From Nitratifractor sp. (GTDB taxonomy: Bacteria; Campylobacterota; Campylobacteria; Campylobacterales; Sulfurovaceae): a DNA stretch of 8,638 nucleotides. Of the stretch, positions 1 to 7,719 are shown piece after piece (within the stretch, counting starts at the first letter, position 1; each line of letters opens with the position of its first letter). The stretch lies in assembly GCA_024762845.1 (NCBI GenBank), contig JANTGQ010000047.1, forward strand, positions 1-8,638, read 5' to 3'. Below the pieces are notes generated by a model. The model was not told the DNA's origin and did no database searches. It saw only the letters and a program-made list of their open reading frames with translations. A program made the position numbers and the translations under genes.

Positions 1-6
1 AAAAAC

Positions 7-14
7 AGAGAGGG
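7..14 (+). promoter_or_regulatory. Shine-Dalgarno of rpoC
   Basis: AGAGAGGG lies six to seven bases before ATG 20. It decides between ATG 20 and the in-frame GTG at 14, which overlaps it. Confidence 0.7.
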
Positions 15-19
15 TGAAG

Positions 20-3000
20 ATGAGCAATAGTTATTTAGACAATTTAACACCAATCGATTTAAACAGTGAAGAGCGCCCAAAGGATCTTGAAGCCTTACGT
101 TTAAGAGTAGCATCTCCGGAGAGAGTACTCTCTTGGAGCTACGGAGAGGTAAAGAAACCTGAGACAATTAACTATAGAACACTAAAACCAGAGCGCGATG
201 GACTCTTTTGTGCAAAAATATTTGGACCTATTAGAGATTATGAGTGCCTCTGTGGTAAATATAAAAAGATGCGTTATAAGGGTGTTGTGTGTGAAAAGTG
301 TGGAGTGGAGGTTACGAGCTCTAAAGTAAGAAGAAACAGAATGGGGCATATAGAACTTGTTGCTCCTGTTGCTCATATCTGGTATGTTAGTTCTCTTCCA
401 AGTAGAATTGGTACACTCTTAAATGTTAAGATGAAAGATTTAGAGCGTGTACTCTACTACGAAGCGTATATTGTAAAAAACCCTGGTGATGCTAGTTACG
501 ATAGTAACGGAGAGAACCCTGTACAGAAGTATGATGTGCTTAATGAGGAGCAGTATCAACATCTTCATACCTATTTTGAGCATAGTGGTTTTGATGCTAG
601 AATGGGTGGAGAGATTATACAAGAGCTATTAGCAGAGCTTGATTTAGTTGATATAATGATGCAACTCAAAGAGGATATTCAAAATACAAAAGCAGTTGCA
701 AAGAAAAAAACAATTGTTAAAAGACTCAAAGTAATAGAAGCACTCTTGGACTCAGACAATAGACCTGAGTGGATGATGTTAACGCACTTGCCAGTACTTC
801 CACCTGATCTTCGACCACTTGTAAGTCTTGATGGTGGAAAATTTGCGGTATCAGATGTAAATGACCTCTATAGACGTGTAATTAACAGAAACCAGCGTCT
901 TAAAAGATTAGTTGAACTCAATGCTCCTGAGATTATTGTTAGAAACGAAAAGAGAATGCTGCAAGAGTCTGTAGATGCACTCTTTGATAATGGTCGTCGT
1001 GGAAACTCTGTAAAGGGTGCAAATAAGAGACCGTTGAAGAGTTTAAGTGAAATCATTAAAGGGAAGCAGGGGCGATTTAGACAAAACCTTCTTGGGAAGC
1101 GTGTTGACTTTAGTGGACGTTCTGTTATTGTTGTGGGACCGAGCCTTAAGATGGACCAGTGTGGTATACCAAAAAGGATGGCGTTAGAGCTATTTAAACC
1201 ACATGTAATGGCGAAACTCGAAGAGAAAGGGTATGCAACTACTCTTAAGTCTGCAAAAAAGATGATTGACCAAAAGACAAACGAAGTGTGGGAGTGTTTA
1301 GAAGAGGTTGTTGATAGCTACCCAGTAATGCTAAACCGTGCACCAACCCTGCATAAACTCTCAATCCAGGCATTCCACCCAAAATTGATTGATGGAAAAG
1401 CGATACAGTTACACCCGCTAGTGTGTGCTGCATTTAATGCCGACTTCGATGGCGACCAGATGGCAGTGCACGTGCCTCTATCTGATGATGCAATTGCAGA
1501 GGCGAAGCTATTGATGCTAAGTTCTATGAACATTTTGCTTCCGGCATCTGGTAAAGCAATTGCAGTGCCTTCTCAGGATATGATTTTGGGACTCTACTAT
1601 CTGTCGCTAGAGAAGAGTGAGGTTAAAGGTGAGCATAAACTGTTTGGTAATATCGATGAAGTAATGATAGCACTTGAGCAGGGTACACTTGATCTAAATG
1701 CTAGAATTAGAACACTGCTTAATGGAAATGTTATTACAACAACAGTTGGTAGATTGATACTTAAATCTATAATTCCTGACTTTGTTCCAGAAGCTTACTG
1801 GAATAAAGTTTTAAAGAAGAAAGATATTGCAAATCTAGTTGACTATGTTTATAAGATTAAAGGTGTTAGTTTAACTGCCGAGTTCCTTGATAACCTAAAA
1901 GATATAGGTTTTAAATATGCAACTGCAACTGGTGTTTCTATTTCGATTGATGATATTAAAGTACCTGAGCAGAAGAATATTATTGTTAAAGAGGCGAAAG
2001 AGAAAGTCTTTACAATACAGAAACAGTACGCAAGTGGACTTTTAACAGAGCAGGAGCGATATAACCAAATTATCGATGTTTGGACAGAAGCAAACAATGT
2101 AATTGCAGATGAGTTAATGAAACTAATTAAAATTGACAAAAATGGATTCAACTCAGTATATATGATGGCAGACTCAGGTGCGAGGGGTTCTGCAGCACAG
2201 ATTAGACAGCTCTCAGGTATGCGTGGATTGATGGCTAAATCGACTGGAGATATTATTGAGACACCAATTACATCGAACTTCCGTGAGGGGTTGAACGTAC
2301 TTGAGTTCTTTATCTCAACACATGGTGCGAGAAAAGGTCTTGCCGATACCGCACTAAAGACTGCGAATGCCGGGTATTTGACACGTAAATTGATTGATGT
2401 TGCACAAAATATTAAAGTTGTTACAGACGACTGTGGCACACACGAGGGTATTGATGTCTCTGATATTGTTGTAGGTAATGAGCTTATCGAATCTATCTCG
2501 GACAGATGTTATGGGAGAGTTTTGGTAAAAGATGTTATTGATCCACTTAATAATGAGATACTCTTAACAAGTGGTACACTAATCGATGAAAAAGCAGCAC
2601 AGGTAATTAAAGATGCGATGGTGCAAACTGTTACCATTAGAAGTGCAGCAACGTGTAAAGTAACTAAAGGGATTTGCGCGAAGTGTTATGGTTTGAACAT
2701 GGCAGAGAATAGACTTGTTAAACCAGGTGAAGCAGTAGGTGTTGTTGCAGCACAATCTATTGGGGAGCCAGGTACACAGTTGACACTCCGTACATTCCAC
2801 ACCGGTGGTACTGCAACCGCTGGTAAAGAGGAGCGGCAGGTAGTAGCAACTAAAGAGGGATTCATACGTTACTATAACCTAGATACCTATAGACGACAAG
2901 ATGGTACTTTGGTTGTTGCAAACCGTAGAAATGCAGGTATCTTACTTGTTGAGCCGAAGATTAAAGCAAGTTTTGATGCTACATTAAGCATTAAAAATAC

Positions 3001-4552
3001 ACACGATGAGATAATCCTCTCGCTAGAAGGTAAAAGTGAGAGTAGAGAGTATAAACTCCGCAAACAAGAGGTAGCAAAAGCGATTGAGCTTGCAGGTGTA
3101 TTTGGTGTAATCGAAGGAAAACTCTATCTTCCGTTTGAGCAAGGTAGCAAAATTAAAGCCGGGGACTCCATTGTTGAAGCGATTAAAGAGAGTTGGTCAG
3201 TACCTCTACACGTACCATATGCGAGTGAATTGAAAGTTGAAGATGGGGCACCAATTACTCAAGTTGTAAAAGCGGATGCAAAAGGTGCAGTCCACTACTT
3301 CTTGCTAGAGGGTGACTATTTAGAGTCTAATGTAGAGATTAAAAATGGTGAAGTTGTTGACCAAAAAGGGCTCTTTGCGGTAATCGTAGATAAAGAGAAT
3401 CGAGAAGCGGCGAGACACTATATTTCACGTGGTTCAGTTATAGAGGCTGGAAGTGGCAGTCAAATTGAGAGAGGTGATATAATTGTAAGACCGCAAGAGG
3501 AGACACAAATCGTTATTGCAGAGTGGGATCCATACTCTGAGCCGATTATCTCTACAACAAGCGGTACAATTGCTTTTGAAGATATTGTTCCGGGTATTAC
3601 AGCATCTGAGCAGTTTGATGAAGTGACAGGTGAGACTCGATTAACACTAAACGAGTATATAGCCGCCAACTTTAAACCAACAATAGTACTTGCTACAGAC
3701 GATGGTGAAGTGATTAAATATGCGCTCGATCCAAAGACTGCAATATTTGTAAATGAGGGTTCAAAAGTACACGAAGCAGATATTATTGCGAAAAAAGCGA
3801 AAGCGGCAATTAAGTCGAGCGATATTACGGGGGGTCTTCCAAGAGTTAGTGAACTATTTGAAGCAAGACGTCCAAAAGATATTGCACTTATTGCAAAAAT
3901 TGATGGTACAGTAAGAAGCGGTAAACCAATTAGAGGGAAAGAGCGTATCTATATTGTCAGCGGCGAAAAAGAGGTAGAGTATATTGTTGATAAAGGAAAA
4001 CATATCCTTGTTCGCGATGGAGATTTTGTACACGCAGGTGAGCACTTGACAAATGGGCATGTTTCTAGCCATGACTTGTTAGAGGCTCTGGGTGAGAAAG
4101 CACTTTATGAACATATCGTATCGGAAGTACAACAAGTATATCGTCGCCAAGGGGTTAATATCGATGATAAACACATCGAAATTGTAACTTCACAAATGTT
4201 GCGACAGGTAAAAATTGTTGATAGTGGTGATACTCGATTTATTCAGGGAGACTTAATCTCTAGAGTAAGATTTATCGAAGAGAATGAGAGAATAATCTCT
4301 CGTGGTGGTAGACCATCTATTGCAGAGCCTGTACTTGTGGGTATTACAAGAGCGGCAGTTGGTGCAGATAGTATTATCTCTGCTGCGTCTTTCCAGGATA
4401 CAACAAAGGTACTTACTTCTGCGTCTATCTCTGGTGCGATTGACAGATTAGAAGATTTAAAAGAGAATGTTGTTATTGGTAGACTAATACCAGTTGGAAC
4501 AGGAATGAAAAACTTTGACTCTATTAGCTTTAAAGAGAATATAGAAGAGTAA
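20..4552 (+). CDS. rpoC: DNA-directed RNA polymerase subunit beta'
   Basis: This is the complete beta' subunit (1510 residues from ATG 20), which forms the catalytic clamp half of RNA polymerase. Visible landmarks, in order: the N-terminal zinc ribbon with C76, C78, C91 and C94; the RPGRFRQNLLGKRVDFSGRSV-like region encoded near 1070-1130; the absolutely conserved NADFDGDQM at residues 473-481, whose D475, D477 and D479 bind the catalytic magnesium; the trigger-loop region with MRGLMAK at 734-740 followed by the ETPI and GARKGLADTALKTANAGYLTRK stretches; and the second zinc site C805, C879, C886 and C889, spaced 74/7/3 as in E. coli. I chose ATG 20 because AGAGAGGG (7-14) is a well-placed Shine-Dalgarno. 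A GTG at 14 is in frame but overlaps that site. The frame stays open to the left edge, so the rpoB-rpoC fusion known in Helicobacter and Wolinella cannot be formally excluded from 19 bases, but the Shine-Dalgarno argues for a separate gene. rpoB is expected just upstream. Confidence 0.99.
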   Translation: MSNSYLDNLTPIDLNSEERPKDLEALRLRVASPERVLSWSYGEVKKPETINYRTLKPERDGLFCAKIFGPIRDYECLCGKYKKMRYKGVVCEKCGVEVTSSKVRRNRMGHIELVAPVAHIWYVSSLPSRIGTLLNVKMKDLERVLYYEAYIVKNPGDASYDSNGENPVQKYDVLNEEQYQHLHTYFEHSGFDARMGGEIIQELLAELDLVDIMMQLKEDIQNTKAVAKKKTIVKRLKVIEALLDSDNRPEWMMLTHLPVLPPDLRPLVSLDGGKFAVSDVNDLYRRVINRNQRLKRLVELNAPEIIVRNEKRMLQESVDALFDNGRRGNSVKGANKRPLKSLSEIIKGKQGRFRQNLLGKRVDFSGRSVIVVGPSLKMDQCGIPKRMALELFKPHVMAKLEEKGYATTLKSAKKMIDQKTNEVWECLEEVVDSYPVMLNRAPTLHKLSIQAFHPKLIDGKAIQLHPLVCAAFNADFDGDQMAVHVPLSDDAIAEAKLLMLSSMNILLPASGKAIAVPSQDMILGLYYLSLEKSEVKGEHKLFGNIDEVMIALEQGTLDLNARIRTLLNGNVITTTVGRLILKSIIPDFVPEAYWNKVLKKKDIANLVDYVYKIKGVSLTAEFLDNLKDIGFKYATATGVSISIDDIKVPEQKNIIVKEAKEKVFTIQKQYASGLLTEQERYNQIIDVWTEANNVIADELMKLIKIDKNGFNSVYMMADSGARGSAAQIRQLSGMRGLMAKSTGDIIETPITSNFREGLNVLEFFISTHGARKGLADTALKTANAGYLTRKLIDVAQNIKVVTDDCGTHEGIDVSDIVVGNELIESISDRCYGRVLVKDVIDPLNNEILLTSGTLIDEKAAQVIKDAMVQTVTIRSAATCKVTKGICAKCYGLNMAENRLVKPGEAVGVVAAQSIGEPGTQLTLRTFHTGGTATAGKEERQVVATKEGFIRYYNLDTYRRQDGTLVVANRRNAGILLVEPKIKASFDATLSIKNTHDEIILSLEGKSESREYKLRKQEVAKAIELAGVFGVIEGKLYLPFEQGSKIKAGDSIVEAIKESWSVPLHVPYASELKVEDGAPITQVVKADAKGAVHYFLLEGDYLESNVEIKNGEVVDQKGLFAVIVDKENREAARHYISRGSVIEAGSGSQIERGDIIVRPQEETQIVIAEWDPYSEPIISTTSGTIAFEDIVPGITASEQFDEVTGETRLTLNEYIAANFKPTIVLATDDGEVIKYALDPKTAIFVNEGSKVHEADIIAKKAKAAIKSSDITGGLPRVSELFEARRPKDIALIAKIDGTVRSGKPIRGKERIYIVSGEKEVEYIVDKGKHILVRDGDFVHAGEHLTNGHVSSHDLLEALGEKALYEHIVSEVQQVYRRQGVNIDDKHIEIVTSQMLRQVKIVDSGDTRFIQGDLISRVRFIEENERIISRGGRPSIAEPVLVGITRAAVGADSIISAASFQDTTKVLTSASISGAIDRLEDLKENVVIGRLIPVGTGMKNFDSISFKENIEE

Positions 4553-4576
4553 TTCTGCACCAAACAACTCCTTTTG

Positions 4577-4585
4577 TGCTATAAT
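4577..4585 (+). promoter_or_regulatory. Extended -10 promoter for the DUF4139 operon
   Basis: TGCTATAAT matches the extended -10 consensus TGnTATAAT exactly. No convincing -35 hexamer lies 16-18 bases upstream, which fits the sigma-70 promoters of Campylobacterota. The expected transcription start is near 4591-4593, giving a leader of about 43 bases before ATG 4635. Confidence 0.6.
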
Positions 4586-4620
4586 TCTCTATTCTTGTGG
4601 CAAAAGCTGCCGGAAGCACA

Positions 4621-4627
4621 AAAGGAG
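4621..4627 (+). promoter_or_regulatory. Shine-Dalgarno of the DUF4139 gene
   Basis: AAAGGAG ends seven bases before ATG 4635. It lies wholly inside the right arm of the 13-bp inverted repeat, so its access may depend on which promoter made the transcript. A smaller alternative hairpin, AAAAG (4620-4624) with CTTTT (4629-4633) around a GAGA loop, would also occlude it partly. Confidence 0.75.
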
Positions 4628-4634
4628 ACTTTTT

Positions 4635-5957
4635 ATGAAGAGACTATTTTTACTGCTTTATACAAGCGTTTTATACTCCAACACAGTTACTATTTATAAT
4701 AACAATTTAGCCTATGTAAAAGAAAATAGAGAGTTTTCTCTAAAAAAAGGTGAGCAGGTGATAGAGTATAACAGTACAGCTAAGTCACTCTATCCTGACT
4801 CTACAGTCCTCTCTTTTGATAAAAAGAGTATTAAACTGCTTTCGCAAAACTTTCGTTATAGTCCTATTACGCTCAATAAACTTTTAGATGCAAATATTGG
4901 TAGCAGTGTAGAGTTTTTTAAGGGAAAAGATAGAAATAGCTCTCAGGGGATATTAGTAAGTGCAAATCCAACAATAGTAGAGAGCGATAAACACTATTTT
5001 ATAGTGGAGCCAAAAGATATTATATTCACAAAATTCCCAGAAAATATAGATAGCAAAGCCAAACTTTTATGGCGGGTGGCTTCAGATAAAGAGCAAAAGA
5101 GTAGTGCAGAGATAAAGTATCTAATGGAGAGTTTAAGCTGGCAGACTAACTACACTGCAACTTTAGAAGGTAGCAAGTTGCATCTGATGGCTTGGGCTAA
5201 AATAACCAATAAGAGCAGTAAATCTTTTAAAGATACCGACGTTACATTAATTGCAGGCGAGCTAAATAGAGAGAGTAGGGCAGTACCAAGTAGAATGCTT
5301 AAGATGGCAGCTACACCCAAAGCATTAAGTGATAATAGTATTGAGCCAAAGCCAAGTGGCGGTTACTACCTTTATAAACTACCCAACACTACTACACTTT
5401 TAGCAAACGAAACTAAACAGCTCTCTCTTATTGATGCAAAGAGTATTAATTACAGACGGTATGCGCAAGCGCTCAATCGATCCTTTTATAACTATAGGGA
5501 GTCCATAATAGATTTTCAGCAGGTAATAGAGTTTAAAAACTCAAAAGAAAACAATTTAGGTCTGCCGCTACCTGCCGGCTTAGTACGTGTATATGGAAAA
5601 GAGCAGTATCTAGGCGAGAAGAGAATTGGCAATATTGCAAAGAATGAAAAAGTCAAATTAGTAATTGGAAAACTTTTTGATCTCAAAGGTACAAAAAAAA
5701 TCACCAAATATGTCAGCAGAAAAAACTACCGCGATATTGAGACACAATATAGTATAGATAATAGCGGTAAAGAGGCGATTGAGGCAGTAATAGAAGAGAG
5801 AGCTGAACGTTTTGGTAATAGAGTAACTTTTAAAACAAGCTGCAGCGGTAGATGTAGAGTAGTAAAAAAAGATGCGTTTAACAGAGTTTACACCATTGAA
5901 TTAAAAGCAGATGAACGTTTTGAGTTTACAACTGAGTATGAAAACTTTTATCAATAA
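4635..5957 (+). CDS. Exported DUF4139 domain-containing protein
   Basis: A 440-residue protein of unknown molecular function. The N-terminus (MKR, then hydrophobic LFLLLYTSVLYS) is a short signal peptide, with cleavage likely around residue 15. There is no lipobox cysteine, so a periplasmic or outer-membrane-facing location is inferred. Segments typical of the DUF4139 family are visible: SWQTNYTATL at 168-177, the N-(x)-S-(x)-FKDTDVTLIAGELN stretch at 192-211, YKLPNTTTLLANETKQLSL at 247-265, NLGLPLPAGLVRVY at 307-320, and the GEKRIGNIAKNEKVKLVIGK stretch beginning at 327. These suggest a beta-rich fold. Two cysteines, C403 and C407 (CSGRC), could form a disulfide. The N-terminal part is compact and I do not see the coiled coil found in longer MuiA-type relatives. 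It has its own Shine-Dalgarno and promoter 82 bases after rpoC, and leads a three-gene operon with the methyltransferase 19 bases downstream. Family assignment rests on pattern recognition. Confidence 0.85.
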   Translation: MKRLFLLLYTSVLYSNTVTIYNNNLAYVKENREFSLKKGEQVIEYNSTAKSLYPDSTVLSFDKKSIKLLSQNFRYSPITLNKLLDANIGSSVEFFKGKDRNSSQGILVSANPTIVESDKHYFIVEPKDIIFTKFPENIDSKAKLLWRVASDKEQKSSAEIKYLMESLSWQTNYTATLEGSKLHLMAWAKITNKSSKSFKDTDVTLIAGELNRESRAVPSRMLKMAATPKALSDNSIEPKPSGGYYLYKLPNTTTLLANETKQLSLIDAKSINYRRYAQALNRSFYNYRESIIDFQQVIEFKNSKENNLGLPLPAGLVRVYGKEQYLGEKRIGNIAKNEKVKLVIGKLFDLKGTKKITKYVSRKNYRDIETQYSIDNSGKEAIEAVIEERAERFGNRVTFKTSCSGRCRVVKKDAFNRVYTIELKADERFEFTTEYENFYQ

Positions 5958-5965
5958 AATAGGTC

Positions 5966-5971
5966 AAGGAG
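5966..5971 (+). promoter_or_regulatory. Shine-Dalgarno supporting the GTG start of the methyltransferase
   Basis: AAGGAG lies five bases before GTG 5977. The first in-frame ATG (6058, residue 28) has no comparable site, so the GTG start is preferred. Confidence 0.7.
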
Positions 5972-5976
5972 TCTAA

Positions 5977-6549
5977 GTGGCAGTAGAAGATAGAGAGAAG
6001 TGGGAGAGTAAGTATAGTCAAAACCAGGGTTTACTAGAGAGAGCTGAGCCATCATTAATGGTAAAAAAGTATTATGCTCTCGCTCCAAACAAAGAAGCTC
6101 TCGATTTAGCATGTGGAGGCGGAAGACACGCCCTTTTTTTGGAGGGTCGAGGGTTTAGCATTGATGCTGTAGATATATCTCCAACTGCTTTAGCTAAGGT
6201 AAAAGAGCGCTCTAAAGGTGCTATAGATACTATAGAAGCAGACTTGGATGCGTATCAACCAAAGAGTAACCATTATGGGTTAATTGTAAAGACAAACTTC
6301 TTAGACAGAGCACTTATAGAGAGAGCTAAAGGGGCACTACAAGCTGGCGGGGTATTTATAGTAGAGACTTACATAGAAGATAAAGAGAATCAAAAGCCAA
6401 ATAGCAACAGCAATTTTCTCCTTAAAAAAGATGAGCTAACAAAAATTTTTCAAGATGGCTTTGAGGTACTTGAGTACAAAACTTTCTGGAACGAATCGTA
6501 CGAAAAGTACAAAATGCGCAAAGCTGCAATAGCAGCGAGAAGGCTTTAG
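5977..6549 (+). CDS. Class I SAM-dependent methyltransferase
   Basis: A 190-residue cytoplasmic methyltransferase with a Rossmann-type SAM fold. Motif I is LDLACGGGRHA at 42-52, the glycine-rich SAM loop followed by the RHALFL helix common in TehB-like and related small methyltransferases. The acidic residue that contacts the SAM ribose is D66 in VDIS. Motif II is EADLDAY at 87-93, and GGVFIVETY at 124-132 forms the later strand. The C-terminal half is short and has no extra substrate domain, so a small-molecule substrate is plausible but cannot be named. Start is GTG with AAGGAG five bases upstream; the preceding gene ends 19 bases before. Its TAG stop directly abuts the ATG of the permease gene, which indicates cotranscription and probable translational coupling. 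A tellurite-type TehB role is possible by resemblance only, and I do not assert it. Confidence 0.9.
   Translation: MAVEDREKWESKYSQNQGLLERAEPSLMVKKYYALAPNKEALDLACGGGRHALFLEGRGFSIDAVDISPTALAKVKERSKGAIDTIEADLDAYQPKSNHYGLIVKTNFLDRALIERAKGALQAGGVFIVETYIEDKENQKPNSNSNFLLKKDELTKIFQDGFEVLEYKTFWNESYEKYKMRKAAIAARRL
6537..6543 (+). promoter_or_regulatory. Shine-Dalgarno of the permease gene, inside the methyltransferase CDS
   Basis: GAGAAGG overlaps the last arginine codons of the methyltransferase and ends six bases before ATG 6550. With the stop and start abutting (TAGATG), it supports translational coupling. Confidence 0.6.
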
Positions 6550-7239
6550 ATGAAAGTTATAGAGCTCTCACATCTTTTTTTTCTTTTGCTACCAATTGGT
6601 GTAGTGGCATACTTTTACTACCGCTGGGTTGGTAGCTCTAAAGAGATACTCTACGCAACACTACGTATGGTTAGCCAACTATTTATTATTGGCTATCTGC
6701 TCGTTTACATTTTTAACAGTAAAAATGAACTCTTTGGACTTTTGGTTGTTGCTTTTATGGTAAGCGTCTCCTCCTGGATTGCACTACGCAACATTAAAGA
6801 GAAGAGTCTACAAATCTATAGAGACATATTCATTTCTATACTTATAGGAGGCACACTAAACCTTCTGCTTGTACTCTATGGAGTAATAGATTTAGAGCCA
6901 CTCTACCAACCACGATTTATTATACCCTTAGCTGGAATGATATACGCAAACGCGATGAATGCAATCTCCCTAGCAAGCGAACGCTTTGAAGATGAGAGAA
7001 AAAGGGAGAGCATAGAACTATCTAGAGCAAAAGCTCTAAAAAGCTCTCTAATACCACAAATAAACTCATTCTTCGCAGTAGGATTAGTCTCTCTACCCGG
7101 CATGATGACCGGACAGATACTCTCAGGCGTAGACCCAATAATCGCAGTACGATACCAAATAGTAGTAATGGCAATGGTACTTGGAAGTGCCGGTGGAAGT
7201 GTTATTGTTTATCTTTGGTTGCAGAGTAGAAGAGGGTAG
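6550..7239 (+). CDS. fetB: FetB/UPF0014-family ABC transporter permease
   Basis: A 229-residue inner-membrane protein of the UPF0014 (FetB/YbbM) family. In E. coli the FetA-FetB pair is implicated in iron export. Two family hallmarks are present: PLAGMIYANAMNAISLA at 126-142 and GLVSLPGMMTGQIL at 178-191, the second followed by SGVDPIIAVRYQIVVM. About seven hydrophobic segments are visible, near 8-25, 36-55, 61-79, 93-112, 122-141, 172-190 and 199-224, with a charged cytoplasmic-type loop (ERFEDERKRESIELSRAKA) at 144-162. The protein is somewhat shorter than the roughly 250-260 residues usual in the family, but both hallmarks and the C-terminal helix are intact, so it looks functional. It begins exactly at the methyltransferase stop codon. 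The ATPase (FetA) that should power it is not in the window; it may be elsewhere. The gene symbol is by family resemblance, and the transported substrate is not shown by the sequence. Confidence 0.88.
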   Translation: MKVIELSHLFFLLLPIGVVAYFYYRWVGSSKEILYATLRMVSQLFIIGYLLVYIFNSKNELFGLLVVAFMVSVSSWIALRNIKEKSLQIYRDIFISILIGGTLNLLLVLYGVIDLEPLYQPRFIIPLAGMIYANAMNAISLASERFEDERKRESIELSRAKALKSSLIPQINSFFAVGLVSLPGMMTGQILSGVDPIIAVRYQIVVMAMVLGSAGGSVIVYLWLQSRRG

Positions 7240-7323
7240 AGGTTTGGCTTGTATTGTAGTGTTTCTATGAAAGTAGTTGCATAATTTCGATATGTAATAT
7301 TATTTATTTTTTTATTACTAAGG

Positions 7324-7493
7324 CAAAAAAATCCTTGTAATATTTGGTGCATTTGAGATTTTAGGAAAAAGGTAAAGCAGTAGTAATTTCGTTAAAAAAA
7401 TAGAACTGTTTGAGGGCAAAGCCCGAGTTTTCTATTTTTAGAAATTACTACTGCTTTACCCCTAAAATATCAACTCTGCACCGATTTTTTTTG
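7324..7493. repeat. Large nested palindromic element
   Basis: About 170 bp that folds back on itself almost completely. Paired blocks from outside in: 7325-7333 with 7483-7491 (9 bp), 7346-7351 with 7477-7482 (GGTGCA/TGCACC), 7353-7356 with 7470-7473, 7358-7365 with 7461-7468 (8 bp), a perfect 20-bp stem 7371-7390 with 7441-7460, 7396-7405 with 7430-7439 (10 bp), and an apical GGGC (7414-7417)/GCCC (7421-7424) closing an AAA loop. Unpaired material is mainly a 12-base left bulge (7334-7345) and an A5 bulge (7366-7370). Its position between converging genes fits a bidirectional terminator, but it is far larger than needed for that. A MITE-like element or a structured RNA are the alternatives. 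The pairing is read directly; the role is open. Confidence 0.85.
7396..7439. terminator. Candidate bidirectional terminator at the palindrome tip
   Basis: The inner stem AAAAATAGAA (7396-7405)/TTCTATTTTT (7430-7439) and the apical GGGC/GCCC hairpin are followed by T-rich sequence on both strands: TTTTCTATTTTT on the + strand, and CTATTTTTTT on the - strand. This would serve both the permease operon (+) and the TPR gene (-). The GC part is only four pairs, so termination strength is uncertain. Confidence 0.4.
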
Positions 7494-7678
7494 TTTCGTT
7501 TTTTTCTAAAAAAAATGAAAGTTCAAGCAGTACTATTTTGCAATAAGAATTATCAATTATTAGATGTTTCGTAGTGCTTCTCAACCTTGCTTTTTTAAGT
7601 AGATATTCAGTGGTAGATTAAGATATAGATGTAGTGTTTGACACTATAAAAATATTTCTCAAAAGTTTATTTTCATCA

Positions 7679-7719
7679 CCTGGAACTAAAATTTCGACAG
7701 ACTCCTAGAACTAAATTTT
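7679..7719. repeat. Imperfect direct repeat pair, 25-bp period
   Basis: CCTGGAACTAAAATTT (7679-7694) and CCTAGAACTAAATTTT (7704-7719) differ at a few positions. The second copy supplies the TAG stop of the TPR gene (complement of CTA 7711-7713). It could be a duplication scar or the edge of a mobile element; nothing decides between these. Confidence 0.4.

Larger units (their letters stand above)
4568..4627 (+). repeat. Perfect 13-bp inverted repeat spanning promoter and Shine-Dalgarno
   Basis: CTCCTTTTGTGCT (4568-4580) and AGCACAAAAGGAG (4615-4627) are perfect reverse complements separated by 34 bases. The left arm overlaps the extended -10 box at 4577-4585. The right arm contains the AAAGGAG Shine-Dalgarno of the DUF4139 gene, and T5 follows at 4630-4634. 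A small inner hairpin (GGCA 4599-4602 with TGCC 4608-4611) sits in the loop. In RNA read through from rpoC, both arms are present and would hide the Shine-Dalgarno or act as a weak terminator. RNA started at the local promoter, near 4591-4593, would lack the left arm and leave the site free. The repeat is seen directly; the regulatory reading is inference. Confidence 0.7.
7240..7710. other. AT-rich intergenic region between converging genes
   Basis: About 470 bp with no convincing coding frame on either strand. It is rich in A/T homopolymers (T7 at 7307-7313, A7 at 7325-7331 and 7394-7400, T8 at 7485-7492, T7 at 7499-7505, A8 at 7508-7515). Besides the large palindrome at 7324-7493 it holds an AT hairpin (GTAATA 7294-7299 with TATTAC 7313-7318), a small hairpin (TAGTGT 7632-7637 with ACACTA 7641-7646), and a pair of imperfect direct repeats near the end of the TPR gene. 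Stretches 7517-7631 and 7647-7678 show nothing I can name. Confidence 0.8.

Noticed and set aside
1..19. rpoB-rpoC fusion, because the rpoC frame is open to the left edge
   Set aside because: Six codons without a stop is expected by chance, and a good Shine-Dalgarno sits just before ATG 20.
1849..2439. A 196-codon open frame on the - strand inside rpoC
   Set aside because: It lies opposite the conserved trigger-loop region of rpoC, has no family-like composition and no start signals.
7371..7460. The perfect 20-bp stem as a retron msr-msd or CRISPR-related element
   Set aside because: No reverse transcriptase or cas gene is in the window, and there is a single palindrome rather than spaced direct repeats.
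7638..7643. TTGACA matching the -35 consensus in the intergenic region
   Set aside because: No acceptable -10 box lies 16-18 bases downstream and no gene follows on that strand. It is part of a small hairpin (7632-7646).
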